Source of the DNA: Io17-Chloro-G2 sp034420695
GTDB lineage: Bacteria; Chloroflexota; Dehalococcoidia; Lucifugimonadales; UBA3495
NCBI GenBank assembly: GCA_034420695.1
Contig: DAOULB010000057.1
Coordinates: 1 to 42,825 of the forward strand
DNA length: 42,825 bases
Direction of reading: 5' to 3'
This document shows positions 7,587-15,802 of the stretch, piece by piece. The notes under the pieces are model-generated. The model made no database searches and was not told the DNA's origin. It saw only the letters and a program-made list of their open reading frames with translations. The translations under genes and the position numbers were made by a program. Positions within the stretch are counted from its first letter, which is position 1. Each line of letters starts with the position of its first letter.

Positions 7587-8339
7587 CTACTTTGGAGGAG
7601 GGGGGAACAAATTCTCGGTGATTGTTCCGTAGCAGCGGTCGAGGTGGGTGTTGGCTGTTTGCCATACCAGGACCATGTCCTGTGCTGATTCGGCCTCCGC
7701 GAGGTGGGGGGCGAAGGCCTGGGCTTGGGCGTAGCATGTGTCGTAGTTGGCGGCGAATTTCGCGAAATCGGGGTTGGTCCGGGAGTTTACCCTGAGACCC
7801 CGCCGGGCTGCAATGTTGGTGGTCATCAGCTTGGGGGGGTCCATGCTGAGGGCCAGCATTCTCATTCCCTGCAGGGCCCTGGCCTTTTGCTCGTCTTGGG
7901 AGAGGTCTTGCCAGTCTCTTCTGCGCTCCTGGGACATTGTCTTGGACAGGGCGCACTCGAAGGCGGCCTCGGGCTTGGTGCTGGGCTTTTCGACCCTTAA
8001 CTCCCTGTACCTCTTGGCGCATTCCTGGTCGGGTCCTGTTAGCAGGGCGAGGTGGAAGGACGCCGGATCTTTCTCTGCGGTGCGGTGGGCGTTCTCGGCC
8101 CAAACTGTCAGGGCCAGATACTCTGTTATGAGTTCCTGTATCTCCTCGTGAGTCATTTCTGCCCTCGCCTGTCCGGTGACGGGGCCTGGCAGTGTTGCGT
8201 TGGTTTCGTCTTCCTCCTGCATTTCAGGTGACGGCAGGCATAGCGCTACCAGGATTAAAAGACCAGTGAATGTAGCCAGGAAAATGTAGAGGCCTATCCT
8301 GAGTTTCTTTGCAAGGTTTGCTTTTCTTTCCCGTGTCAT
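7587..8339 (-). CDS. Membrane-anchored helical protein with conserved-looking cysteines
   Basis: A basic start (MTRERKANLAKKLRI) is followed by one membrane helix at about 16-36 (GLYIFLATFTGLLILVALCL), then a 210-residue, mainly helical outer domain. Four cysteines in that domain (QECAKRY, FECALSK, DTCYAQA, DRCYGT) could make two disulfides. The protein ends in four prolines. GAGGAG precedes the ATG by a few bases. No family is recognised. The domain organisation (short cytoplasmic tail, one helix, outer helical domain) is like that of the other anchored proteins downstream, and all may belong to one envelope assembly of the conjugation system. Confidence 0.7.
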   Translation of the reverse strand: MTRERKANLAKKLRIGLYIFLATFTGLLILVALCLPSPEMQEEDETNATLPGPVTGQARAEMTHEEIQELITEYLALTVWAENAHRTAEKDPASFHLALLTGPDQECAKRYRELRVEKPSTKPEAAFECALSKTMSQERRRDWQDLSQDEQKARALQGMRMLALSMDPPKLMTTNIAARRGLRVNSRTNPDFAKFAANYDTCYAQAQAFAPHLAEAESAQDMVLVWQTANTHLDRCYGTITENLFPPPPK

Positions 8340-8360
8340 GGTCTCCTCTTCCGGCCCGGA

Positions 8361-9956
8361 TTACAGGATCTTGGGGCTGACCCGCCGGATGAACCTGTAG
8401 TGGCTGATAGTGTCCGAGGTTTCGCCTGCCGTCACATCCTTGGCGCTGGGTGAGAGGTCAGGGCGAAGGCCTAGGAATGTGTTGAGTTGGGCCTTCGTCG
8501 GAGGTCTGGTTCTCCATTCCGCTTGTCGGCTGAGGTGGGGGGCTTTGTCTCCTAGGGCCATCTTGACCAGGGTTGCGGCTTCATCCGCGGTCTGGGTGCT
8601 GGTCTGTTGCTTGCTGATAGGGGAAGGTCCTGCGTTCTTTAGTTCGATGGTGGTTACTCTCCAAGTTCCTTGAGCCTTTGGTTCGACGGTGATGTACCTG
8701 TCGTTGTTCTCCTCGCCATGCCAGAGGCTTAGGGCCAGGAGGGGTCTCCTCTCAAAGGGCCTGAACCAGGGGTACTGGACCCTGGTGTTATCTATTGCGG
8801 AGAGTTCCCGGGGAAACTTGACGGCTAGTTCGCTCAACTCGGCCGTGGTGGCTTTCTGTGCCTTCTCCTTGGGGGTGTAGGCTCCTTCTTCGGTGGCCTC
8901 GTCGATTCTCCAGTAGTGGATGATGCTTTCCATGTCCGGGCGGCCGCTGTAGTCGAGGACCAGGCAATTTACCTTGAGGGGGTGGGTTCTCAGGCCCCGG
9001 CCTATCATCTGGATGATGGTGCTTTCCGAGGCGGTGTGGCGGCCTAGTACCACACAGTCGACGTATGGGAGGTCGGTTCCTTCGGTGAGGGCCATGTAGT
9101 TGACCAGGACGGAGGCTCCGGCTGCGTCCTTGAAGCGGGAGATGGCGGTTGATCTGTGGTTGGCGTTTAATTCCTGGGATATGGAGTCCGCGGTTATGCC
9201 GTCGCCGTTCAGCAGCTTGACGGTTCTGTCGATTATCTGGAGGGGCGAGTACTCCTGGGTCTGCGAGACGTACAGCAGGATCTTAGAACGCCCTTGGGCG
9301 ATGGCGTACCTGACGGCCTGGCGGTATATGTTCTCCAGATTGCTGGCCTTGCTGATGGGCTGGGGGTCTCCGTTGCTGTCGTGGACTATCGGAGATTCGA
9401 TGAGGGCGGGGCAGAGGATGCCGGCGTCGATTAGTTCCTTCGGCGTTATTGGTCGTATGACCTTTGCAAAGGGGACTGGGGAAAGGGGTTCCCTGTCTTG
9501 GCGGAAGGGGGTCGCGGAAAAACCTAGGAGGAAGCGGGGCCGGAGCCTTTCTATTGTCCTGAGCCAACCGGGGGCCACCGTATGGTGGGCTTCGTCGATG
9601 ATGAGGAGGTCGAACCGGAGACCTTGGGGTATTTCCAGCCCGGAGACGGTGTCCTGGGCCATTATGGTGACGGGCCGGTCCCACTGGCGGGTGTCCTGCC
9701 AGACTATTCCTGGTGTCTGGCCTGTCTGGAGTTCTATCTTCTCCTTGGTCTGGGTGACCAGTTCCTGCCGGTGGACCAGTACTCCGATCCGCAGGGGGTT
9801 CCTGAGGGCCCGGTTGATTATCTCGGCTATGACGACTGTCTTGCCGGACCCGGTTGGGGCGGAGACCAGGAGGGAATTGTGCTCCTGGAGGCATTGGTTT
9901 ACCTCCTGGACCAGTTTTTCCTGGTCGGGCCGCAGTGTGAAGGGTACAGGGGACAT
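8361..9956 (-). CDS. SSL2/RecG-type superfamily 2 DNA helicase
   Basis: This is an ATP-dependent helicase or translocase of the SSL2 (XPB/type III restriction Res) group. Visible motifs: Walker A APTGSGKT at 33-40, DEAHH at 121-125, SAT at 147-149 followed by PFRQD, and motif VI QMIGRGLR at 316-323. The two RecA-like lobes are therefore complete. The final 170 residues have no recognised domain. It starts four bases after the stop of the membrane-tailed nuclease gene with no separate ribosome binding site, so the two are probably translated together. Upstream are a UvrD-type helicase and an HTH/zinc-ribbon protein. The set looks like a DNA processing operon for replication or repair of the element; a defence role cannot be excluded. 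Confidence 0.88.
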   Translation of the reverse strand: MSPVPFTLRPDQEKLVQEVNQCLQEHNSLLVSAPTGSGKTVVIAEIINRALRNPLRIGVLVHRQELVTQTKEKIELQTGQTPGIVWQDTRQWDRPVTIMAQDTVSGLEIPQGLRFDLLIIDEAHHTVAPGWLRTIERLRPRFLLGFSATPFRQDREPLSPVPFAKVIRPITPKELIDAGILCPALIESPIVHDSNGDPQPISKASNLENIYRQAVRYAIAQGRSKILLYVSQTQEYSPLQIIDRTVKLLNGDGITADSISQELNANHRSTAISRFKDAAGASVLVNYMALTEGTDLPYVDCVVLGRHTASESTIIQMIGRGLRTHPLKVNCLVLDYSGRPDMESIIHYWRIDEATEEGAYTPKEKAQKATTAELSELAVKFPRELSAIDNTRVQYPWFRPFERRPLLALSLWHGEENNDRYITVEPKAQGTWRVTTIELKNAGPSPISKQQTSTQTADEAATLVKMALGDKAPHLSRQAEWRTRPPTKAQLNTFLGLRPDLSPSAKDVTAGETSDTISHYRFIRRVSPKIL

Positions 9957-9959
9957 TGG

Positions 9960-10511
9960 CTAGAGGCGTTGGGCGATGATGTAGATTGCTGCGGCAGCGA
10001 GGGCACCGGAAGCCAGTAGGAGAAGGAGTATCTTGGCGAAGGGTGTTCCTTGGGGTTTTTCTCTCTGGATCCTTCGGTGCTCCCAGGGGTCTGTGGCGTG
10101 CCTGTCCCGCCAGATGCCTCTCCTTTTCCTGGAGGCCTCGGTCTCGGCGAGCCGGTATAGGTCTTTCTCCTGCCCGGTGGCCATGTAGGCCCTGGCGTGG
10201 CCAGCCAGCACCATGAGGTAGTTGCAGGACTGGTCGGGTCTGCGCTTTCGGTGGTATACGAGGCCCACGGAGCGGCCGTATTGGTCAGTGGACTTGGTGT
10301 CCAGCCAGACCTTCTTTTTTGAGCCGATGAGGCTTTCTAGGTATCTGGCGGAGTCCCTGCCCCTCTTTTGGGTGGACTCCGGTGCGTCTATGCCGTAGAG
10401 GCGTATCCTAGCCCGCGTCGCACTTCGGAAGAGGCCGTGGCTGGTTGAGACCTCTATTGTGTCTCCGTCAATGACCCTGTTGAATCGGACCTTTCTGGCG
10501 CTGCCTCCCAT
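9960..10511 (-). CDS. Tail-anchored thermonuclease (SNase fold)
   Basis: A staphylococcal-nuclease-like endonuclease that cuts DNA or RNA using calcium. All expected active-site residues are seen: Asp-17 in VIDGDT, Arg-37, Asp-42 and Glu-45 in RLYGIDAPES, and Arg-80 in DQYGRS. The domain occupies residues 7-135. A membrane helix at the very C-terminus (about 158-180, AKILLLLLASGALAAAAIYI) is unusual: the enzyme would sit in the cytoplasm with its tail in the membrane, or face outward if inserted post-translationally. It is packed between two helicase genes, with 5- and 3-base gaps. A function at the membrane during DNA transfer, or degradation of incoming DNA, is inference. Confidence 0.85.
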   Translation of the reverse strand: MGGSARKVRFNRVIDGDTIEVSTSHGLFRSATRARIRLYGIDAPESTQKRGRDSARYLESLIGSKKKVWLDTKSTDQYGRSVGLVYHRKRRPDQSCNYLMVLAGHARAYMATGQEKDLYRLAETEASRKRRGIWRDRHATDPWEHRRIQREKPQGTPFAKILLLLLASGALAAAAIYIIAQRL

Positions 10512-10516
10512 GCAGT

Positions 10517-12514
10517 TTAGTGGTTTCCTTCGGGGATTGTGCGGACGGTTCTCTTCTCCAGGATTTCGTCGATGGCGTTCAGGAAGCGGCAGGGGATGGG
10601 GTCCTGGCCCCTGTTGGTTACGAATGTGGAGTGACAGAAATACATGATGTGGGTGGCCCGGGTGGCCCCGACGTAGAATATTCGTTGTTCCTCTTCCAAG
10701 GCGCTCCGGTCTTCTTCTCTTAATTCCCCCGGGATGATGTGGTCAGCGACGTCTACCATCCAGACTATGCTCCATTGCAGGCCTTTTGCTGAGTGGATCG
10801 TGCTGCAGGTTACCCCTTGCTGGTGCTCGAAGGGGTCGTCGTTTTCTTGGGAACGGAGCTCCGGGTAGTTGGACGTTGATATCAGTTCGATGAAGCGGGA
10901 GAGGTGGTCTCTTGGCGTCTCCTTATAGAACCTGGGCGAGGTCTCGGCCAGGCTGAAGAGTTTTAGCATCTGGGGTTCCTGGACGGGCATGGGGTGGGAA
11001 CGCCTGGCTTCGTTCATTAGGGTTTCCGCTCTCTTGCAGAGGGCGAGGGGGGTGGTGTCCTCCTGTTCGAGCATGGCGTCCAGTTCGTTGCAGGCCATGG
11101 TGACGTAGCGGAGGTCTCTCTGGATCGGTTGGCCTACTTTGAAGTCGGGAATTGCCTCCCTGGCAGCTTGGTGGAGGTTGAGGCCTGTGGACTGGGAGAT
11201 GTTTTCTACGTGCGTCAGTGCGTCGGGGTTGAGTTTCCTGGTTTTGTTGTGAGGGTCGATGCCGGCCGCGCTGGAGAGGGCTTGGCGGTCCATTGGGTTC
11301 AGGACGAAGGCCAGCAGGCTCAGGACCCGGTTGGCGTCGCTGGCTGTCTTTCTTTGAGTATCTCCCTTGATGGTGTGCGGCACGTGCCTCTTTTCGAGCT
11401 GGGTCTTCATCCGTTCCATTGTTGCCTTGTTTCTGTAGATGATGGCCATGTCCTCGTGCTTGTAGCCCAGGTTTACGAGTTCCTGCATCTGGTCGATTAT
11501 GTGGTTGTCCATCTGGCTGGGCGGGCAGTGGTACTGGGTGCTGACCGGTTGGGGGCCTGCGGCATTGAGGCTTGACTGGTAGTCGTAAATAAGGCCGCTG
11601 ATCGAGTTATCTTCGGTGAGGCTGGTGGCCAGTTGGGCCAGGGTGGCGGAAGCCCGGTGGTTGATACGCAAAAGGTTGGACTCGGCGTGGGGGAAGTCCA
11701 GCTTGAACTGGTCCAAGAGCTGGCGCTCTGCGCCGTTCCACTCGTAGATTCCCTGGTTGGGGTCGACTGCGATGAGGACTGACCTCGAGGGGCCTGTCAT
11801 CAGGCGGATGAGTTTGTATTGGATGGGGCTGACGTCCTGGAATTCATCAACTAGGAGGTGCCTGGTCCTGAGCTGGTTCCACATCGCCCGGGTCTCGGGG
11901 CTTTTCTCCATGGCTGCGATTGCCTTGGGCACCAAGTCGCTCAGTTCCATGGTGTTGTGGCGTATCTTCTCTTGGGTGTAGACCTGTATCAGGCGTACCC
12001 AGTCCTCGCTCTCCGCAGGCAGGGCTTCTATTTTCTCCTTGGCTTGGTTGAAGGCGTTCCACCGGAGTACCCGTTGGATCTGCGATGCGCTGTATTTGCT
12101 GAGGGGGTCGTCCTTTTGGTTCTTCAGCCGTTCAGCCAGGGTCTCGCTGGCTTGGTGGGTGTCCCAGATGGTGTAGTAGGGGGATATGCCCAGGATCTTG
12201 GCCCCGGCTTGGCGGAGGAACAGGCTGGCGTAGTGGTGGATGGTGCCTGTGAAGATGTGGGGAGCGGAGTCTGCGGTTTCGGGCAGCTCGGCCAGGGACT
12301 TTCTCATGTCATCGGCGCCGCGGCTGCTGAAGGTCAGGTAGGCAATTGTGTGGGGTGACGCTCCGCTTTCTATCAGCTTGGTGATCCTGGCCTTGATGGT
12401 GTGGGTCTTTCCTGTGCCGGGGCCTCCCAGCAGGATGTTAGGGCCTTCGGGAGCGCTTGCGGCCTTCCTTTGGAGGGGGTCCAGGGTCAGTGTGGGTATC
12501 TGGGCGGTAGTCAT
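10517..12514 (-). CDS. UvrD/Rep-family superfamily 1 DNA helicase
   Basis: A 3'-to-5' single-strand DNA helicase of the UvrD/PcrA type. Motif I GGPGTGKT is at 30-37, motif Ia follows as TFSSRGADDM, motif II is VDEFQD at 222-227, motif III is seen in DPNQGIYEWNGA, motif IV near INHR, and motifs V and VI near STIHSAKGLQW and YVGATRA. At 665 residues it is slightly shorter than typical UvrD (about 720) but has every core motif. It begins inside the stop codon of the upstream HTH/zinc-ribbon gene (ATGA overlap at 12511-12514), so the two are translationally coupled. Roles in plasmid replication, strand separation or repair are all consistent with the family. Confidence 0.9.
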   Translation of the reverse strand: MTTAQIPTLTLDPLQRKAASAPEGPNILLGGPGTGKTHTIKARITKLIESGASPHTIAYLTFSSRGADDMRKSLAELPETADSAPHIFTGTIHHYASLFLRQAGAKILGISPYYTIWDTHQASETLAERLKNQKDDPLSKYSASQIQRVLRWNAFNQAKEKIEALPAESEDWVRLIQVYTQEKIRHNTMELSDLVPKAIAAMEKSPETRAMWNQLRTRHLLVDEFQDVSPIQYKLIRLMTGPSRSVLIAVDPNQGIYEWNGAERQLLDQFKLDFPHAESNLLRINHRASATLAQLATSLTEDNSISGLIYDYQSSLNAAGPQPVSTQYHCPPSQMDNHIIDQMQELVNLGYKHEDMAIIYRNKATMERMKTQLEKRHVPHTIKGDTQRKTASDANRVLSLLAFVLNPMDRQALSSAAGIDPHNKTRKLNPDALTHVENISQSTGLNLHQAAREAIPDFKVGQPIQRDLRYVTMACNELDAMLEQEDTTPLALCKRAETLMNEARRSHPMPVQEPQMLKLFSLAETSPRFYKETPRDHLSRFIELISTSNYPELRSQENDDPFEHQQGVTCSTIHSAKGLQWSIVWMVDVADHIIPGELREEDRSALEEEQRIFYVGATRATHIMYFCHSTFVTNRGQDPIPCRFLNAIDEILEKRTVRTIPEGNH

Positions 12515-13446
12515 GTCAGGCCTCCGACCTTCTGCTTTGGTATGCTCCTCTTAGTGTTTGGTACCCGGTTGTCAGCGCCGCAGGATCTGCACGTATAGAC
12601 GGTGTTGTTCCACTGGTCTATGCCCTCCTTGGCCATGTTGTGCCAGGGCGCGTAGCAGTTCCAGCAAGTGCTGTACCTTTCGATGAGTTCGTGGAGGGGC
12701 TCGGTGCGCTTTTCCTGGAGGAGGTTGTCCCGGCCGCAGGTGCGGCAGGTCATTATTATGTTCTTCCAGGGGTCCCTGCCGTTCTCGTAGAGGTGGGTCC
12801 AGGGCATCTTGCACTTGAGGCAGGGGTCTCCTGTCTGGATTTTGTCCTCCGGGGCTGGGGGTTTGAGGGCAGGCAGCGGTTCTCCCTTCTCCTTACGGTA
12901 GAGGTGGCTGGCCTCTGCCCGGGCCCTTTTCTGGAAATCGATTTCCTGTTCCGCGGTCTTGAGCCTGTTGAGAAGTTCCCAGGGACAGCGGCGGTTTCGG
13001 TGGGAGTCCTGGTGGTTTTTCCTGATGATATCGCTCAGGGTCTTGTGGGATATCCGGGCCTGACCCGCTATCTGGTTGTGGGTGTACCCCTTGCTCTTGA
13101 GCCTCTTGATCCTGGCTTTGAGTCTTTTTACGGCTTGGTAGTAGGTCTCGTCTTGGGGATAGTTGTAGACCCTTTGGTGGACCTTGATGAGGATCTCCGT
13201 GATGTGCCTCAGCTGCTGGTCATCCATGTTGGCGGTCATGGGGCGTGTGCTTATCTTCCACTGGCGGCAGGTCTGGGTGGAGACCCCTATTTGGTTTGCC
13301 GCGTCGGTGAAGTAGAAGTGGGGCAGTTGCTTTTTATTGATGAGCAGGGAGGTCAGCATCCGGGCGTGGCTGAGCATGCTGTACTCGGCGTACTGGAAGG
13401 CTTCTCTTTCGCTCTGGCGGAGGTCTATTTCGGTTTCTATCACCAA
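12511..13446 (-). CDS. HTH protein with two zinc ribbons
   Basis: The family is not recognised by name, but the modules are clear. A first helix-turn-helix is around residues 47-66 (TDAANQIGVSTQTCRQWK). A second is around 121-144 (HNQIAGQARISHKTLSDII), preceded by a basic helix. The C-terminal third has two copies of a zinc-ribbon-like unit of about 40 residues: CLKC then CRTC, and CWNC then CRSC. Each copy contains an internal PW...W pattern, so the two units are a duplication. The start is TTG or GTG (13446/13443) behind AAGGA. The stop overlaps the UvrD start. A likely role is sequence-specific DNA binding that regulates or recruits the helicases; that is inference. Confidence 0.75.
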   Translation of the reverse strand: MVIETEIDLRQSEREAFQYAEYSMLSHARMLTSLLINKKQLPHFYFTDAANQIGVSTQTCRQWKISTRPMTANMDDQQLRHITEILIKVHQRVYNYPQDETYYQAVKRLKARIKRLKSKGYTHNQIAGQARISHKTLSDIIRKNHQDSHRNRRCPWELLNRLKTAEQEIDFQKRARAEASHLYRKEKGEPLPALKPPAPEDKIQTGDPCLKCKMPWTHLYENGRDPWKNIIMTCRTCGRDNLLQEKRTEPLHELIERYSTCWNCYAPWHNMAKEGIDQWNNTVYTCRSCGADNRVPNTKRSIPKQKVGGLT

Positions 13447-13596
13447 GCGGGCGGTCCTTCTTCGTTGGTTGCTATCTTATGCAGGTATACTCCTGTCCTT
13501 GGCGTCAAGTTTGTAGTATGTGTCAGCCCGGGACGGCGAGAATCGAGTGTCGCCTTATGTAAGTCTTGGTTTCGATTTTGTCGTCTTTGCCGATTT

Positions 13597-15081
13597 TTAG
13601 GTGTTTGGAAATTCTCTGGATTGGGCGTTTTCCTCGGTTTGTCCCGTGCCGGCCTGGGCCATGCCGATGGCTATCATGGCCCCGATCTTGGAACAGGCCT
13701 GTCCCCACTGGGGCCCATGGGACATGGCGCCCTCCATCTCGGAGTGGCCCAGTTCGTGTATGACCAGGGCCAGCTGTTCCTCTCCTCGGCCGGTGAAGAA
13801 TTCGTCGACGAGGTGGGCGGTATTGAAGTGCATGGTTGGCCTTTCGGTGTCCATGGTGCAGCAGGCGGCCATGTTGGTGTTGGTATTGTGGATGAAGACG
13901 ACCTTTATTGTCTTTCGGCAATAGACACCCAGTCCCTTGACCCAGGCCGCGAATGACTTTTTCTCGTCGTCCTTGGAAATGTCCACGGCCCATTTGGGGT
14001 CCAGGAGGTCGGGGACGGCGTTCTTGAAGACTTCGTTGGCGCTCTTCAGGTCTCCCAGCTGCTGCATGTTTTTCAGCTCTGGCTTGCTCATGTTCCTGGG
14101 GTGTAGGACCTGGTAGCCGTTGTCCAGTGCCTTCATGTTGGAGTCGGTGTTGGATGACCAGGTGACGACCTTGTCTCCGTAGCGTTCCTTGATGGTGGTT
14201 TTGACCGCGTTCTCGGTTATCTTGGTGCTCTCGACGCCGCTTCTCACCCATGTCTGGGAGAAGTCATCTCCGGCCATGTCGTTGTACATGGCGTTGAGGA
14301 CCTCGCTGTAGATGTCCTTCAGGTAGCTTTCGGAGACGGTGTCCCGGTTGGGTGGCATTGGGACTTTCTGCATGACGTCGACGTCGTAGGGTAGGTCTGT
14401 GGCCTGGATGGGTATCCCCATCTCGTAGAGCCAGCCTTCCTCCAGCCCCGGGACTGTGATCTCGATGGTGGTGTTGCGCCTGGTCGGCCTCATGGGCTGT
14501 CCCGGCTCGCTTTGGATTATGGTCGGCAGGTTTACCTTTGCTGTCCTGATGGCGGGGCGGCGGGCGATGGTCTGGCCATTGACGGTGTAGGTAATGGCAT
14601 GGGGAGGCCTGATCAGTTTCAGGCGGTCGGTGAGTCGTTGTGCTTGGTTGGAGTCCCAGGGCATGTTGACGGTGACGCTAGTCCCTCTGGGTCTTTCGTT
14701 TGCTTTCGCCCTGCGGCCTCCCTCCGGGGGAAATTCAATGGTCCATCCGGTTGTTTCGATGGCGGCCCATTTGGCCACGGATATCACTTCCTTGTCGCCT
14801 AGGTTGAAGCGGCCTCTTTTCTCCGGGTCCTGGCGTTTTTGTGTTTCCCCCATGAGGGTGTAGGCGTTGGCTATGTCGGAGAAGCCCGGGCCGTCGTCTT
14901 CGACGGTTACGGTTGTTGCTCCGTTCTTTTCCTGGATGGTGACGCCGCAGGCGCTGGCTTCTTCGTCGAAGGCGTTTTGTATTAACTCCTTTATGAGTTG
15001 CTCGGGGTGGCGTTCGGCGTGGAGTTGGCGCATGCCCAAGGTGTTTACGGCGAACCTTTCGGTTGCGGAGTGGTCTTGCAT
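13597..15081 (-). CDS. GHKL ATPase joined to an HExxH metallopeptidase-like domain
   Basis: The N-terminal third is a GHKL (Hsp90/MutL/histidine kinase type) ATP-binding fold: Glu-32 and Asn-36 in KELIQNAFDE, DDGPGF at 62-67, and a Gly-rich lid at about 90-96 (GRFNLGD). A transducer-like region lies at about 130-260. The C-terminal part holds HELGH at 442-446 and a further His at 455 in MSHGPQWG, an arrangement like zincin or SprT-type metallopeptidases. The two domains in one 494-residue protein are unusual. GAGGAAAG precedes the ATG. An SSB gene lies upstream on the same strand behind a partial terminator, and the HTH-UvrD operon lies downstream. ATP-gated cleavage of DNA-bound protein is an attractive idea but is inference. 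Confidence 0.8.
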   Translation of the reverse strand: MQDHSATERFAVNTLGMRQLHAERHPEQLIKELIQNAFDEEASACGVTIQEKNGATTVTVEDDGPGFSDIANAYTLMGETQKRQDPEKRGRFNLGDKEVISVAKWAAIETTGWTIEFPPEGGRRAKANERPRGTSVTVNMPWDSNQAQRLTDRLKLIRPPHAITYTVNGQTIARRPAIRTAKVNLPTIIQSEPGQPMRPTRRNTTIEITVPGLEEGWLYEMGIPIQATDLPYDVDVMQKVPMPPNRDTVSESYLKDIYSEVLNAMYNDMAGDDFSQTWVRSGVESTKITENAVKTTIKERYGDKVVTWSSNTDSNMKALDNGYQVLHPRNMSKPELKNMQQLGDLKSANEVFKNAVPDLLDPKWAVDISKDDEKKSFAAWVKGLGVYCRKTIKVVFIHNTNTNMAACCTMDTERPTMHFNTAHLVDEFFTGRGEEQLALVIHELGHSEMEGAMSHGPQWGQACSKIGAMIAIGMAQAGTGQTEENAQSREFPNT

Positions 15082-15122
15082 GGCTGGTTCTTTCCTCTCT
15101 GGCTTTCGGCTGCGTAGAAAAT

Positions 15123-15150
15123 AGCCGGGCTGTTGTCAGGCAACCCGGCT
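15123..15150 (-). terminator. Hairpin terminator after the first SSB gene
   Basis: AGCCGGG pairs with CCCGGCT across a loop region with further partial pairing (TTG with CAA). On the minus strand it is followed by ATTTTCT, a short T-rich run. It lies between the SSB stop at 15180 and the GHKL gene start at 15081, so it probably lowers rather than abolishes read-through. Confidence 0.65.
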
Positions 15151-15179
15151 TCTCTTGGCTCTTGGGATCAGTTCTGGGG

Positions 15180-15656
15180 CTAGTTGGTGGGGCTGAGGTC
15201 TATGGGTTGGCCGGCTTCGTCGTCTTGGTCGTCGAAGGCGCTGTCCTGGGTTTCGGGGTCGGCCGGTTCTTGGTCCGTCATGTCCCCGCTGGGAGGCTCC
15301 TGGCTGGGCTCTTCCTCTGTTGGGGCTTCTCTGTTGGTGAAACGGTGGTGGACGTCCCGGGCGTTTACGTCCAGGGCCACGCCGGGCTGGCCGTCGGCTC
15401 TCCAGTATCGTCGTATGGTGAGTTGGCCGGTTACCATGAGGGACTGGCCCTTGCGGCAGCGGTTGAGGATGCCCTCTGCCTGGCGCCGCCAGGCGGTGAC
15501 GTTGTAGAACTCTGTGACGGCTTCCCGGTTGGGGCCGTTGTAGGTATTGACGGCTACCGGGACTGTTATGTAGGGGACTCCTTCTGTTGCCGTGTAGCGT
15601 AGTTCCTCCGGGTCTCGGACGAGGTTTCCGACGAACTGTATCTGTGCTCCGTTCAT
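15180..15656 (-). CDS. ssb: Single-stranded DNA-binding protein (first copy)
   Basis: An OB-fold SSB that coats single-stranded DNA during transfer and replication. The fold is evident from QIQFVGNLVRDPEELRYT, EFYNVTAWRRQAE, LMVTGQLTIRRY and the closing VNARDVHHRF. The C-terminus is long, acidic and disordered but ends IDLSPTN, not the DDDIPF-type tip that recruits partner proteins, so partner binding may differ from chromosomal SSB. The start is set at ATG 15656 by GGAG eleven bases upstream; a longer frame begins at 15695 without such a site. It is divergent from parA and shares with it a promoter region full of short repeats. A second, distinct SSB lies near 34.4 kb. Confidence 0.9.
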   Translation of the reverse strand: MNGAQIQFVGNLVRDPEELRYTATEGVPYITVPVAVNTYNGPNREAVTEFYNVTAWRRQAEGILNRCRKGQSLMVTGQLTIRRYWRADGQPGVALDVNARDVHHRFTNREAPTEEEPSQEPPSGDMTDQEPADPETQDSAFDDQDDEAGQPIDLSPTN

Positions 15657-15703
15657 GTTGAAATCGTCTCCTTTTGTTCTTTGGGGTCTGGGCAATCCTG
15701 TGC

Positions 15704-15773
15704 TAGGATGTTTTGTAGTTGTGACGTTTTGTGGTTATGGTGTTTTGACGTTGTGACTCCTTAACGTTATTTG
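15704..15773 (+). promoter_or_regulatory. parA promoter with TGACGTT-type repeats (candidate operator or centromere)
   Basis: TTGACG at 15745-15750 and TATTTG at 15768-15773, 17 bases apart, form a plausible promoter for parA. Overlapping it are related short repeats: GTTGTGACGTT (from 15718), TTTTGACGTTGTGAC (15743-15757) and TTAACGTTATT (15761-15771). A TAGGAT at 15704-15709 could be a second -10 element. Such repeats ahead of parA often bind the ParA partner and act as operator or partition site; here the partner would be the RHH protein downstream. A matching cluster occurs at 38021-38051. Confidence 0.5.
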
Positions 15774-15802
15774 GCTCTGTTGCCATGGGAGGAGGTGTGT
15801 GG

